From: Cladorhizidae sp. MBARI D1340-BT2 | Lineage: Eukaryota; Porifera; Demospongiae; Poecilosclerida; Cladorhizidae | NCBI GenBank assembly: GCA_028752905.1 | Contig: JAQNBH010000011.1 | Span: 20,724,602-20,788,601 of the forward strand | Length of the DNA stretch: 64,000 nucleotides | Direction of reading: 5' to 3' | Shown here: positions 37,021-49,805 of the stretch, in pieces | Layout of the letters: the number at the start of each line of letters is the position of its first letter | Numbering within the stretch: the first letter of the stretch is position 1 | The notes under the pieces: model-generated | What the model was told of the DNA's origin: nothing | Seen by the model: the letters and a program-made list of their open reading frames with translations, nothing else | Databases searched by the model: none | Translations under genes and position numbers: made by a program

Positions 37021-38239
37021 CTGTCAATGAGAATAAGAAGAAAACAGTCAGAAAAGCAGCAGCAATCACAGAAACAGATAAACTGACAAGTAAGTTTGCT
37101 GGTTTATTTTTGCTGTATATAGCATCAAATTCTTAATGTGAACAGAAATATTCATGCAAATCTAGTAAGTCTTTATATACTATTGTGGGTAATGATTGCA
37201 GAGTACAGGAGGTCACTGTGGCAGCTACAAATTTCCTCTTCTATTTAAGGGGGGGAAATCTATGGTACAGCTGAGCAATAGAATTATTCTCTTTACTCAG
37301 ATTTCCCTTCTTGCTCATCTGGCTCATAGAAATTAATAATAATTATAGCATGTGCTAGTTGGGACCACACCTACTGTTGATTTGATCAAACTAATATCAT
37401 TCTTGCTGTAAGTTGTATTCTCCTCCCCACTTGCATCTGAATCCAAACAAATTAAGCCCGTACATACTCCATAATTTGTCCAATACGTTTCAAATGCATT
37501 GTCTTGAACTACATCATTAGTGGTTTGAGTTAAATCTAGGTAGGTGCACATGCATCTATAAGTTTTCATGAGTCACTTCCCAACTCTGGCAGCACAATGG
37601 GATGGCTAGAAGCCCCATCAGGACCTGATGGAGGCCCATCATCGGGGAAGAAGAGGAGAAAAAATTACAAGCATAATTTGAAACCCCCCAAATATAACTG
37701 ACCAACATAACATTCTCCTCTCCCTTGTGCACCCGTGCTTGTAGAGAGAACTAGTTGTAATAGAGAACTGGTTGTTTGTTTGTCTAGAGTAGTGGGCCAG
37801 CAGCATTATCTAGGACCCAACATTGGGTTTTTCTCCCTGGGAACATTATATCACCATTTCCTTTTTAGAACAAGCATGTGTGTTTATAAACCTCTCGGCA
37901 GTCGCAAATCCAACTCATGGCTAAATCAGAAACATATATAAAAGTAAAATGTCTAGAAACCAACTGCAGGGAGGTTTTCCAAAATGATTACAGAGAGCGG
38001 CACACTAACCATAACCAAAGCAATTCATTGGAAGCAGACCACAAGAATTGTTTTGAGTGCAAATGATAGTCAAACCCTTGTTCCTGTTTTTTTTTATTGA
38101 AGCCATTATCTGCTGCTTAAAATAGTTTTAAAATTGTAACAGTGTTGCTGCTATTGAGTTGTTCAACTATGAATGTAGGATGAACAGATATAAATACTAG
38201 ATAAACTTAGTTATATCAAGCATGTCAAGCATGTCTTTT

Positions 38240-38480
38240 TAGTTAATAATATTTATTTATTGATTCTTTTGAAATGTTATAATATTTCATTTATAATTGC
38301 TATTATCTTTACTATTTTTTCCAGATCTGGTTCTCATGCTGGATGCATGTGTCAGGGTGTGGCTTGTATCATATGGTGGATAACAGGCTCACACAAGTCT
38401 TAGCATCTCATCATTCCTGCTAGAGCATCTAGTGGAAATGTCGAGAGAGTATATTTCAATTTCATTATTGAGAAGGTTAT
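38240..38480 (+). mobile_element. ATT-led dispersed repeat with decayed hammerhead-like end (copy c)
   Basis: An AT-rich leader with TTATTTATTAT is followed by the core shared with the 31.8-kb and 49.3-kb copies: CAGATCTGGTT, GGTGGATAACAGGCTCAC, AGTCTTAGCATCTC. The end reads CCTG, then CTAG-AGCAT-CTAG (the stem II arms and loop), then GGAAATGTC at 38,434-38,442 and GAGAGAGTAT. The ATGA of the catalytic CTGATGA is missing, so this copy cannot be an active ribozyme. Confidence 0.55.
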
Positions 38481-39477
38481 TGTTATTTATTTCAGATTTT
38501 CAATGCGAAGAATGTCAGTATCATCAGAATGTTCTAATTATCATCTCATACATTACACTTGAATATTAAAATTGATGAAAATCAGATACAAATCTTCAAG
38601 TTTATATTTTTCTATTGTATGTGTTCCATAGCTTGGCAACGACGATTTAACTTAGCAATTTTTCCAAGTCATGTGGTTGAAAGATTTAAGTGCCTTAAAA
38701 CTCTAACTATATACCCAAAACCTCTCTGCCACCGGGGGACACTATGGGAAGGTTCCGCTATGTGAAGGCCATAACATAATTGACATGAGCTCTGCTTGAC
38801 TTGTTTGGAATGGGAGAAGATACCATTTCCATGTTTGCTGCTTGGATCAAGGTTCAGTTTATGAAACAATTTATTCCAGAGGCTGTGTTCGTAGTTTGCT
38901 AGCAAATATAGGCAGCTTATAGTCCATTCGTTTTGTTACTGGGTTCCAGATGTAACTCAATTGTGATTGCTGTTGATGTGTGTGGTACTAACTGTAGCTA
39001 TTTGCTCTCCATTGATGGTGGAATTAAGACAAAGCTCAATCTTGTTTAGGGAATATTATATTTTGAACCATGTAGTGCAATGGAACAGATTGCCTCATCA
39101 TGAACCTACATTTGCATTTGTAGGCCTTAATTACTTGGTCTGTTATCTTGGTCTTGATGGGTGGCCCATTGTGGAGAGGAGGTGGAGTTGTAGTGTTAAT
39201 GACAAGCAAAGTTATCTCGTTTAATAGTGGGGGAAAATTCTTGCAATATTTCTAGGAAGTATCATCAAGCTCTACCCACTTTTTAAAATGGCAGCCAGAC
39301 AAACCATTAAAAAAAAAATTCATACTCGGCCAAAACTCATGTTGACCTCTTTAGTAGCTCAAAGAGTAATTTCAGCCTCTATTAGTTTCTTCAAATGTGT
39401 TTTGAGATCTTTTAAACTAGCAGACTTCACTTTAAAAAAATTAAAAACCTTTAAATATATCTTCAAGATCTAGCTTT

Positions 39478-39525
39478 GTATCTAGGTATGTATCTAGCTA
39501 TTTATCTAGGTATATATCTAGCTAT
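39478..39525. repeat. 12-bp minisatellite, four copies
   Basis: Units GTATCTAGGTAT, GTATCTAGCTAT, TTATCTAGGTAT and ATATCTAGCTAT in tandem, that is, a 24-bp period of two alternating 12-bp forms. Confidence 0.85.
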
Positions 39526-40799
39526 GTATGTATCTTCTATCTCAGTTATCTTGCTTACAATCAAAACAATTTTAGTAGCAGCTGCAGAAGGCTCCAAATT
39601 TTCCCCAATGCATGTTATATTTGTGTAAAATGTGGGCAAGGATCATCAAGACAGTATTTTCTGCTGTTTAGTTCTCTTGCGCATTTGTTACTGAGAACTT
39701 GAAAGAGATTGTAGCTGATCCACTACTAAGGAGCCAATTCTGATAGCAAAAAGATAACAATAATAATAAAATATGGTGTGTGCTGACTTTTAGAGCGTAC
39801 AAGAAGTTAAAAGTTGGATAAAGTATTTTACTAATGCTACGAGTCATTAGTCATTCTTCTTCTCTGCTGTTTGTTTGTGGAGTTCCCCAACTACAATGTA
39901 GAAGGAGGCTGTCGCAAATCCTCTAAGGGGATAACTTTTTTATTCCTTGAATAGAAGTGTACCTCTACTGCCCAACATTCATGCAGCACATATGCATACA
40001 AATCAACCAACAAAATCTCTGCATATTAGTAGGTACTACTTATACTCCGAAGAATATGGAAGATATAAAATCGTATGATGTCAACTGAATGGACTACATT
40101 TTAGTCTATAAATTGACTTCCATGACAACCAGTAAATACTTGCCAATGTGTTATTTTATTGCAAGTTTAATGACTCGTGACAAACATTTAATGTATCTAT
40201 TATGTAGCAATGTAGAAACTCTATGTTGTGGCATCTAAAAACTATTCTGGCATTATTACCGAAAGCCTGAATGCATTCCAATTCTTGTGTTGCATTCCCA
40301 GCAGGCTTCATAATGTGCTATTAGTCACTATTACAGTTCTCAAACTCTAGCTACCACTGCAACCAAAGACTATGGATACACCCAGCACCTGGTTTCAAAA
40401 TTGCCCTCAAACTGTTAGATATCTGTAGAACACCTATACCTTGTTTGCATAACATTACTGTATGTTTAAGCAGATACCTGTCTATAAACAGGGTAAGTTC
40501 CTCACAGTTCCAATGAGTCCCACCCACATGTCTACAATTCCTATAGAGTATTTGGAAACTAAATAGCTCACAGAGCAATTCATCCTGTGCTAGATTCTTG
40601 GTCCGACACAATACAATGGATGTAAGTATTAAACCAAATCCTACTCTTGCATGCTTCATATCCATTTCATTGCATTTCTGGCTTACAATTTCATTGCAAC
40701 ATTATGGAATGACACAATGTCAGTAATGGAATGCCTAGGAGAAGCTCAATAAAACTGTACAGTAGTCGTATTTGGGATGGTATACTAAATATTTCTTAC

Positions 40800-40881
40800 C
40801 ACATTTTAAATATCACAATCAACAATATCAAAATGGCTGCAATGATGATCAGCACTACAGCAGAAGGGACAGCAATCATCT
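40800..40881 (-). CDS. Transmembrane exon of a putative single-pass membrane protein
   Basis: This 82-nt minus-strand exon is bounded by TTGTTTTAG and GTAAGAAAT, both strong splice signals. It encodes 26 residues, MIAVPSAVVLIIIAAILILL plus IVIFKM: a hydrophobic stretch of about 21 residues ended by a lysine, the expected shape of a type I membrane anchor. It starts with two bases of a split codon and ends with two (TG), which the next exon completes to Trp. Extracellular exons should lie at higher coordinates; I could not identify them between 40,882 and 42,260. The position of the hydrophobic exon between an unseen ectodomain and an acidic tail suggests a receptor-like or adhesion protein, an inference only. 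Confidence 0.5.
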
Positions 40882-42115
40882 CTAAAACAAAGAAATAATA
40901 ATAATTATTGGAATAATAATACATGTAAATCTGTCATACAAGGCCAAAAATCCTGGAGCATTAACTCCAAACTGGATTCAAGGCAGATCCAACTTACAAA
41001 ATTAAAATTATTTTAACTAGCAAAGAAACCAACCTATTGAGATTGGCATTTGTTATCCATCCAGGACAAAAAAAAAAAAATTTTTTTTGACCCATGACAT
41101 TGCATCCCCATGACATTGCATCATTAGAGTTACAATGACATTTACCTCATCCCTCTAAAGATGATGCTCTGACCTAGCTCACCATCAAGGACATGCACCT
41201 TGTGACATGATTTGTTGATTCTGTCAATGCATTTTCCACAGTAAAGTGGGTAAGCTCAACTTCAAAGCGCAGAGAAATGAGTCAATCAAGTTACCATAAT
41301 TATCTTGACCTAGGAAGTAGCTATGCACAAACCTATAGATTTAGAAAGAGCAGCAAATGCACTACAGTTGTCCTCAAAATAACTTACAAGAAATGGAGAA
41401 CCAAAAAGTTATGACAAATAGTGTGAAAATTCAAAACCGTGGAAAAAAATCCCCCCCATCACCTCCACACATATAGTGAGATTTTATCCTGGGCATCTTA
41501 TTGCTGAAGTTTTTGCAGTTTTCCCTCCCACCACATTGCTTACCAGATGTTGAAAACACTCGCACCATGATAAGTACAATTGGCCATACTTGCACCATGA
41601 TAGTCCAACATTGGCCACATTTATGATTAGAACTCTTTTGGTGGCCAGTTTGAGAAGTTTGGAGGATTCTATGCAACATCTCACAAGGAGGAATAGCTAA
41701 AGTCTTGCTAATGGTCTGGATGACTTCCTTCCTTGATGTTTCTTCTTCTTCTTCTTGCAGATTGCTTAGAATAAACTTTTATAATATTTTGTATTCTTCT
41801 GAATATAGTGTTAATTTCTGAACTTCAGAATTTCACACAACAAAACATTTCATTTTTCAGATAATTTATATAAATTCTGTTAGTACTGGAGCACTAGGTC
41901 TCAAGGCAGCATCTCAACACTTGCAGTTACAAACACAAATGCACCAAGATGATCAGGCCACTAATACATCTAAGTATGAAATCACTATCACATCATCTTC
42001 GCATCGCCTTAACTTCAATGGTGCTCCACTTCTCCCATTGGCTCGATATCAAATGATGATTGTTATCGGAAATTTATTTTTAATAAGGGTATTATCTAAT
42101 ACAAAGCTTACCTCC
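40882..42115. other. No supported gene
   Basis: AT-rich, with an A13/T8 run near 41,070 and a CTT run at 41,744-41,757. An open plus-strand stretch at about 41,884-42,055 (STGALGLKAASQHLQLQTQM) looks mildly protein-like but has no clear splice sites or homology that I recognise. Confidence 0.5.
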
Positions 42116-42223
42116 TTACTTCTGGTATGGTAATCTGAACTCACCCTTCTTGCAAGAGAACAAGATGTCTTACTTCTGGTATAATAATCTGAACTCACCC
42201 TTCTTGCAAGAGAACAAGATGTC
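42116..42223. repeat. 54-bp tandem duplication
   Basis: The segment starting TTACTTCTGGTAT at 42,116 is repeated at 42,170 with two differences. The period is 54 bp, so open frames run through both copies. Confidence 0.9.
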
Positions 42224-42616
42224 TTGCAACGGCTACTAAAGGTTAAAAACATTTTGTTAGTAACTTTCTCCCAAGGATATATTTTTGTTATAAAAAAAAA
42301 TAGAGCCAATACGAATGTTTTGAGAAAAATCTGTCTGAAATAGCTCATTCTTGGCAAAATTATCATTATGAAACTGCTTCTACTCTATTAACCCTTTCAC
42401 TGCTGCAGGTAAATCCCCCCCCCCTGTGCTGGCTTTTTTGGCCAAAAAAAAAGGTGATTTTGAAATCAATGCCAAAAAAAGACTAAGAGGTTATTTTGAA
42501 ATTCTTTTTATGTTTTTGGGTGGGCAAGAGGTTGGCCTATGGGGGAAAAATTGAAATTTGGTATTTTGAATAATTAGGTGGTCATGTGACCTAATGGCGG
42601 CCATATTGATGTCGTT

Positions 42617-42972
42617 TCAATCTACCGACATGGCATTGTCACCTTGGCCCTGTGCGGGGCCGCCCAAGTTGAGCAAATCATCGGTCTCGTCCATGGAATA
42701 CTCCCAATCACTGTCGGCATTATCGTAGTCAACTGTTGGAAACGAATTACCTGTATCGTCCAAATCAAAGTTGTCCACGCTGTCTAGTCCACAACTTCGT
42801 TGCCTTCTGAGGCCGCGCTCGCATCATTCCGCTGCCTACCGCTGGGAAACACGACTTTCCAAGTGGAAATGATCTCTAGTTCATAGGAAAAAAACAATAG
42901 CTGGCACGTGCAGTGCACGCGGAGTTTAAAAATGATTATTTTCACATACCCGGTAGTACCGGGTACGCGCAA
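42617..42972 (-). pseudogene. Acidic N-terminal remnant of a piggyBac transposase
   Basis: Two minus-strand frames join near 42,782: one ends GRQRNDASAASEGNEVVD and the next reads SVDNFDLDDTGNSF, then DYDNADSDWEYSMDETDDLL, and stops at 42,617. A long run of Asp/Glu with SDW/SDF-like motifs is usual at the start of piggyBac transposases. There is no DDD core, so this is a leftover of an internal deletion, in keeping with the element around it. Confidence 0.5.
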
Positions 42973-43008
42973 TTCAACGATATTTTTTTCTACCCGGTAG
43001 TACCGGGT
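42948..43008. repeat. Paired subterminal palindromes of the piggyBac-type element
   Basis: ACCCGGTAGTACCGGGT occurs at 42,948-42,964 and 42,992-43,008, each an 8-bp palindrome around a central G, 44 bp apart, with ACGCGC or ATGCGC beside each. Subterminal repeats of this kind are often transposase-binding sites. Confidence 0.7.
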
Positions 43009-46000
43009 ATGCGCAGTGAAAGGGTTAAACGGCTATTGTGAGAAATCTTCCGTTTTTAACCTCTATTTTGCGACAATTGGGATATTTTAGTGTTTTTTGA
43101 GGAAAATCAGTCTGAAATCGCTCAATCTTGTCAAAATTGGCACATTAGCTCCCTTTTCAACATTATGGAACTCTTTCTACTCTTTAAATGAAAGAAAATG
43201 TATTTTGGTGAGAAATCTCTATTTTGGGACGTTTTAGAGCTTTTTGAGGGGAAAATGTCTGTAATCGCTCAATTTTGTAAAAATGGCAAATTAGCCTCCT
43301 TATGGAACAGTTTCTACAGTTTAAACGTCTTTGGTGAGAAATCAATACTTTTTAACCGAAAGAAGTCTCATTCTTGTCAAAATTGGTACATTAGCTTCCT
43401 TTTGAATATTATGAAACCGTTTCTACTCTTTAAATGACAGTAAATGCCTTTTGTTGAGAAATCTGCCGTTTTAACCGAAAGATCTATTTTGCTCCAATTG
43501 GGACATTTTTGAGCATTTTGAGCAAAAACTGTCCCGAATCGCTCATTCTTGCAAAATGCTTCCTTTTCAACATTAGAGGAACTGTTTCTACTCTTTAAAA
43601 AATGATAAATGTCAAAATAGGCAACTATCTTCCATTTCAACATTATAGGACTGTTTCTACTCTTTAAATGATAAATATCCTCTATTTTGCGATTTTTGGG
43701 AGCATTTTGAGAAAAAACTGTCTTAAATCGCTCAATCTTTTCAAAATGGCTTCCTTTTCAACATTATGGAACTGTTTCTACTCTTTTAAACTACAGATAA
43801 ACGTCTTTTGGTGAGAAATCTCCGCTTTTTAACCGTAAGAAGCTCCCAATTGGTACGTTTTTGAGCATTTTGAGTCTCAAGTCGCTCAAAACGGCTTCCT
43901 CTTCAACATTACGGAACTATGTACTCTTTAAATGACAGAATACGTCTTTTGGTGAGAAATCTCCACTTTTTAACTGAAAGAAGCTTGAGCGTTTTGAGAA
44001 AAACTGTATCTGGGCACTTTAGGTTCCTTTTCAACATTATGGACTGTACCTATTTAAATGATAGTAAATGTGTTTTGGTGAGAAATCTTCTGTTTTAAAC
44101 CGAAAAAGCTCTATTTTGCTCCAATTGGTACTTTTTAGAGCGTTTTGAAGAAAAACCGTATGAAATCGCTAAATCTTGTCAAAATGGCACATTAACTTCC
44201 TCTTCAACATAATTGAACTCTTTAAATGACAGAAAACAACTTCAATAGGGACGTATTTGAGCGTTTTGAGGAAAAACCCTGAAATCGCTTATTCTTGTCA
44301 AAATGGGCACATTAGCTTCCTTTTCAACATTATAGAACTGTTTCTACTCTTTAAACGTAAGAAAACGTTTTTGGGTGAGACCTTTCAACTGATAGCTCTA
44401 TTTTAATCGTTTTAAGGAAAAACTGTCTGAAATCGCAAATTCTTGTCAAAATGTGCACGTTACTTCAGCATTATGGAACAGTTTCTACGACAGAAAAGGT
44501 CTTTTGGGAAATCTCCCATTTTTAACCTCTAATTTGCTCATTTTGAGAAAAAACTGTTTGAAATCGCTCATTCTTGTAAAATGGGCACTTTAGATTCCTT
44601 TTCAACATTATGGAACTGTTTTTACCTCTTTAAACGATTTGTGAGAAATCTTCCGTTTTATACTGCTCTATTTTGGTACGTTTTTGAGTGAAATCGCTAA
44701 ATCTTGCACAGTAGCTTCTTATTCAACTTTATTGAACTGTTTCTACTCTTTAAATGACAGAAAACGTCTTTTGTTGAGAAATATACTTTTTAATTGAAAA
44801 CAGCTCTATTTTGAGCGTTTTGAGGATTAACTGTCTTTCTTGTCAAAATAGGCACATTAGCTTCCTTTTCAACATTATTGAACTGTTTCTACTCTTTTAA
44901 CGACAGGAAACGTCTTTTGGTGAGAAATCTTCCGTTTTTAACGAAAGAAACTCTATTTTGCTCCAATTGGAACGTTTTTGAGCGTTTTGAGGAATAACTC
45001 TCTGTTGTCAAAATAGCTTGATTTTCAATATAGAACTGTTTCTACTCTTGAACGACAGGAAACGTCTTTTGGTGAGAAATCTTCCTTTTTTAACGAAAGA
45101 AACTATTTTGCTCCAATTGGGACGTTTTTGAGCGTTTTAAGGAATAACTCTTTTTGTTGTCAAAATAGCTTGATTTTCAACATTATAGAACTGTTTCTAC
45201 TCTTTAACGATAGGAAACGTCTTTTGGTGAGAAATCTTCCGTTTTTAACGAAAGAAACTCTATTTTGCTCCAATTGGGACATTTTTAAGCGTTTTGAGGA
45301 AAAACCGTCTGAAATCGCTCAATTTTGTCAAAATAGCAAATTAGTTTCCTTTTCAACATGGAACTGTTTTACTCTTAAAATGTTAGAAAACATATTTTAA
45401 TGACAAATCGATCTCTATTTTACTCCATTTGGGACGTTTTTAAGTATTTTAAGGAAACAGTCTGAAATCGCTCATACTTGCAATTAGCTTCCATTTGAAC
45501 ATTATAGAACTGTTTCTACTCTTTAATTGACAAAATGTCTTTTGGTGAGAAAGCTCCCCTTATTGGTCTCTAATTGGGACTTTTTTTTGAGCGTCTGATA
45601 AAAAAATCGCATTCTTGTCAAATTGGGCACAGCTTTCTTTTCAACAATATTGAACTGTTTCTACTCTTTAAACGACAGTAAATGTCTTTTGGTGAGAAAT
45701 CTGTTTTTAACGCTATTTTGCGACAATTAGGAAGTTTTAGTGCGTTTTGATGAAAAACGGTCTGAAATCGCTCAATCTAGTCAAAATGGCAAATAAGCTT
45801 CCCTTTCAACATTATGGAACTGTTTTTACTCTTTAAATGACACAAAACGTCTTTTTAACCCCAAAAAGCTCTATTTTACTCAATTTGGGACGTTTTTGAG
45901 CTTTTGGAGTAATAACTGAATTAGCTCATTGTTGGCACATTAGCTTCCTTTTCAACATTATAGAACGTATCTACTCTTTAACCGACAGAAAATGTCTTTT

Positions 46001-47180
46001 GGTGAGAAATCTGATTTTAACGAAACAAGCACTATTTTGAGTGCGTTTTGTGTCAGAAATCGCTCAAAATGGCAAATTAGCTTCCTTTTCATCATTATGG
46101 AACTATTTCTACTCGTCAGAAAACGTCTTTTGGTGAGAAATCTCCCATTTTTAACCGTAATACATTTTAAGCAAAAACTGTCTGAAATCGCTAAAATATG
46201 CACATATATTATGTTACTTTTCAACATTATGGAACTCCTCTTTAAACGACAGAAAATGTATTTTGGTGTGAAATCACCATTTTTTAGCTGTATTTTGCTC
46301 TAATTTGAACATTATTGAGCATTTTTAGTGAAAACTGTCTTAAATCGCACAATCTTTTCAAATTTGGCTAATTCAGTTCCTTTTCAACATTATGAAACAA
46401 TTTCCTGTCTTTAAACCACAGAAAACGTCAAATCTCCCATTTTTAACCACAGCTCTATTTTGCTCCAATAGGAGCATTTTGAGTAAAAACTCTTAAATCG
46501 CACAAACTTTTCAAAATGGACAAAATAGCTTCCTTTTTAACATTATGAACTGTTTCTACTCTTAAATGACAAAAAACATCTTTCGGTTTCTGAAAAATCT
46601 ACCCTTTCTATTTTGCTCCAATAGGGACGTTTTTGAGCATTTAAAAAAATATATGTCTGATATCACTCATTCTTGTCCAAATGGGCACTTTAGCTTCGTT
46701 TTCAACATTATAGAACTGTTTCTACCACTTTAAACGATAGTAAATGTCTTTTGGTGAGAAATCTTCCATTTTAACCAAAGAAGCTCCATTTGGTACGTCT
46801 TAGAGCGTTTTGAAGAAAAACTGTCTATAATCGCTAAATCTTGTCAAAATGGCACATTAGCTTCCTCTTCAACATTATAGAACTGTTTCTACTCTTTAAA
46901 TAACAGGAAACGCCTTTTGGTGAGAAATATCATCTTTTTAACCAAAGCAGCTCTATTTTTATGGTTTTGAGGAATAACTGTCTCGTTCTTGTCATTTGGG
47001 CACATTTACTTCCTATTCAACATTATAGAACTGTTTCTACTCTTTAAACGACAGTAAATGTCTTTTGGTGAGATCTATTTTGCAACGTTTTACTACACTT
47101 TGAGGAAAATCTGAAATCGCTCAATCTTGATGCTTCCCTTTCAATATTATGGAACTGTTTGGAATACTGAAGCATGGCTC

Positions 47181-48906
<1,726 letters not shown>

Positions 48907-48930
48907 CTGTAATCAAAAGAAAATGTCTTC

Positions 48931-48931
<1 letters not shown>

Positions 48932-48962
<31 letters not shown>

Positions 48963-48982
48963 TATTATTATTATTATTATTA

Positions 48983-49051
<69 letters not shown>

Positions 49052-49158
49052 GTTATTATTGTTATTATTGATATTATTGTTATTATTGTTATTGTTATTA
49101 TTAATATTAATTGTTATTATTAATATTACTATTACTATTATTATTATTATTATTATTA

Positions 49159-49197
<39 letters not shown>

Positions 49198-49207
49198 TTT
49201 TTATTAT
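48932..49207. repeat. ATT microsatellite block 3
   Basis: Separated from block 2 by 26 bp of other sequence. It contains a third and longer version of the TTGTTATTATTG...AATATTACTATT composite motif at about 49,050-49,140 and ends in a T-rich run. Confidence 0.95.
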
Positions 49208-49284
49208 TTTTTTTTTTTTACTTGTTTATTATACATTTTTATTTGTTGTCCATTTAATTTTTTTTGGATATGTATTATTATTGA

Positions 49285-49422
49285 TTTTTTACATCCGGTG
49301 CATGTGCTAGGTATGTGTACTGGCACGTGGTGGATAGCTAGCTATATAACAGGCTCACGTGAGCCTTAGCATTCCATTATTCCTGATGAAGATTAGTGCA
49401 TCTAGTCGAAACGTCGAGAATG
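49285..49422 (+). mobile_element. ATT-led dispersed repeat with hammerhead ribozyme end (copy a)
   Basis: This is the best-preserved of three related elements. ACATCCGGTGCATGTGC leads to GGCACGTGGTGGATAGCTAG, then CAGGCTCACGTGAGCC and TTAGCATTCC, and ends in the hammerhead motif. The whole 47.2-49.2 kb ATT tract lies just upstream, as shorter ATT stretches do in copies b and c. The family resembles short non-autonomous retroelements with hammerheads (retrozymes) or the terminal repeats of Penelope-like elements; which one is not decided by this sequence. Confidence 0.65.
49375..49422 (+). ncRNA. Type I hammerhead ribozyme, Penelope/retrozyme-like
   Basis: The core CTGATGA (49,383-49,389) is followed by A and stem II GATTAG/CTAGTC (49,391-49,396 with 49,402-49,407, one G-U pair, loop TGCAT). 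GAAACGTC follows at 49,408-49,415, with the two-base-pair stem III (AC/GT) and cleavage expected after C 49,415. Stem I forms between CATTATTC (49,375-49,382) and GAGAATG (49,416-49,422) with one bulged A. Every conserved core base is present. The tiny stem III is characteristic of hammerheads in Penelope-like elements and animal retrozymes, which cleave best as dimers. Confidence 0.78.
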
Positions 49423-49680
49423 ACAAGTGGCACATTTTTCAAAAAGATTTTGGCAGTAAAAAATGACACCATCTCAGAGTTGGAGTGTCTAGCAGTGGTA
49501 AAGGCCTTCAATCACTTCGCCATCCACCTACTGGGGCGTGTCTTCACAGTGGTGACCGATCACCGTGCCCTGGTAGCCTTCCAAGACTCAGGTCACCTGA
49601 ATGATCGCCTCATGAGATGGGCCCTGGAACTCCAGGTATTCGACTTTGAAGTGAAGTACAGACCCGGCATATATCATTAA
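49423..49680 (+). pseudogene. Ty3/gypsy RNase H fragment
   Basis: The open frame carries ISELECLAVVKAFNHF, FTVVTDHRALVAF, and VFDFEVKYRPGIYH, the pattern of the RNase H-like domain that follows reverse transcriptase in Ty3/gypsy Pol. It begins directly after the hammerhead element, has no reverse transcriptase upstream and stops at the point where the chromatin-distal linker and integrase should begin. About 85 residues remain. It is a truncated retroelement relic. Confidence 0.85.
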
Positions 49681-49805
49681 CCTTCGACAGTGCATCGGGC
49701 GCTAAATGATGAAACAATGACAAATGGCCCTAGGATGCAGGAAGCGATCTCCACAGGAGGAGGACTCATACCAGAGGGGAGAGCTCCAAGCTTAGGTGGG
49801 GGAGA

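Larger units (their letters stand above)
37021..40799. other. Large intron candidate with repeats
   Basis: This lies between two phase-compatible minus-strand exons. It carries a hammerhead-type dispersed repeat (38,240-38,480) and a 12-bp minisatellite (39,478-39,525). The open frames here (for example 37,333-37,569 and 40,351-40,665 on minus, 38,967-39,224 on plus) lack recognisable features, although further exons of the same gene cannot be excluded. Confidence 0.4.
42388..43028. mobile_element. piggyBac-type non-autonomous element
   Basis: TTAA at 42,388-42,391 is followed by CCCTTTCACTGC, and the other end is GCAGTGAAAGGG followed by TTAA at 43,025-43,028. The TTAA duplication with CCC...GGG termini is diagnostic of the piggyBac superfamily. 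Removing the insert rejoins TACTCTA-TTAA-ACGG, which matches the satellite landmark ACTCTTTAAACGAC, so the empty site is readable from neighbouring monomers. The 633-bp interior has a poly-C tract, A/T-rich stretches and a minus-strand transposase N-terminal remnant. It has lost the catalytic domain and would depend on a transposase supplied elsewhere. Confidence 0.9.
42262..47180. repeat. Old satellite of diverged monomers of about 140 bp
   Basis: About 28 degenerate copies of a unit with this order of landmarks: AACATTATGGAACTGTTTCT, ACTCTTTAAA, GACAGAAAACGTCTTTTGGT, GAGAAATCT, TTTTTAACCGAAAG, CTCTATTTTGCTCCAATTGG, GACGTTTTTGAGCGTTTTGA, CTGTCTGAAATCGCTC, TTGTCAAAATGGGCACATTA, GCTTCCTTTTC. 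A complete unit would be about 180 bp, but deletions bring the spacing to about 110-170 bp. Divergence between copies is far higher than in the 24-bp array, and length changes are not multiples of three, so it is non-coding and old. A transposon (42,388-43,028) interrupts its left edge. Confidence 0.92.

Noticed and set aside
36609..37569. Minus-strand open frames at 36,609-36,866 and 37,333-37,569 as further exons of the membrane-protein gene
   Set aside because: Phases of the flanking exons already fit each other, and I found no convincing splice pair around these frames; they stay possible but unsupported.
40351..40665. Minus-strand open frame of 104 codons with several cysteines
   Set aside because: Lies inside the intron candidate, without recognisable domains or clean splice boundaries.
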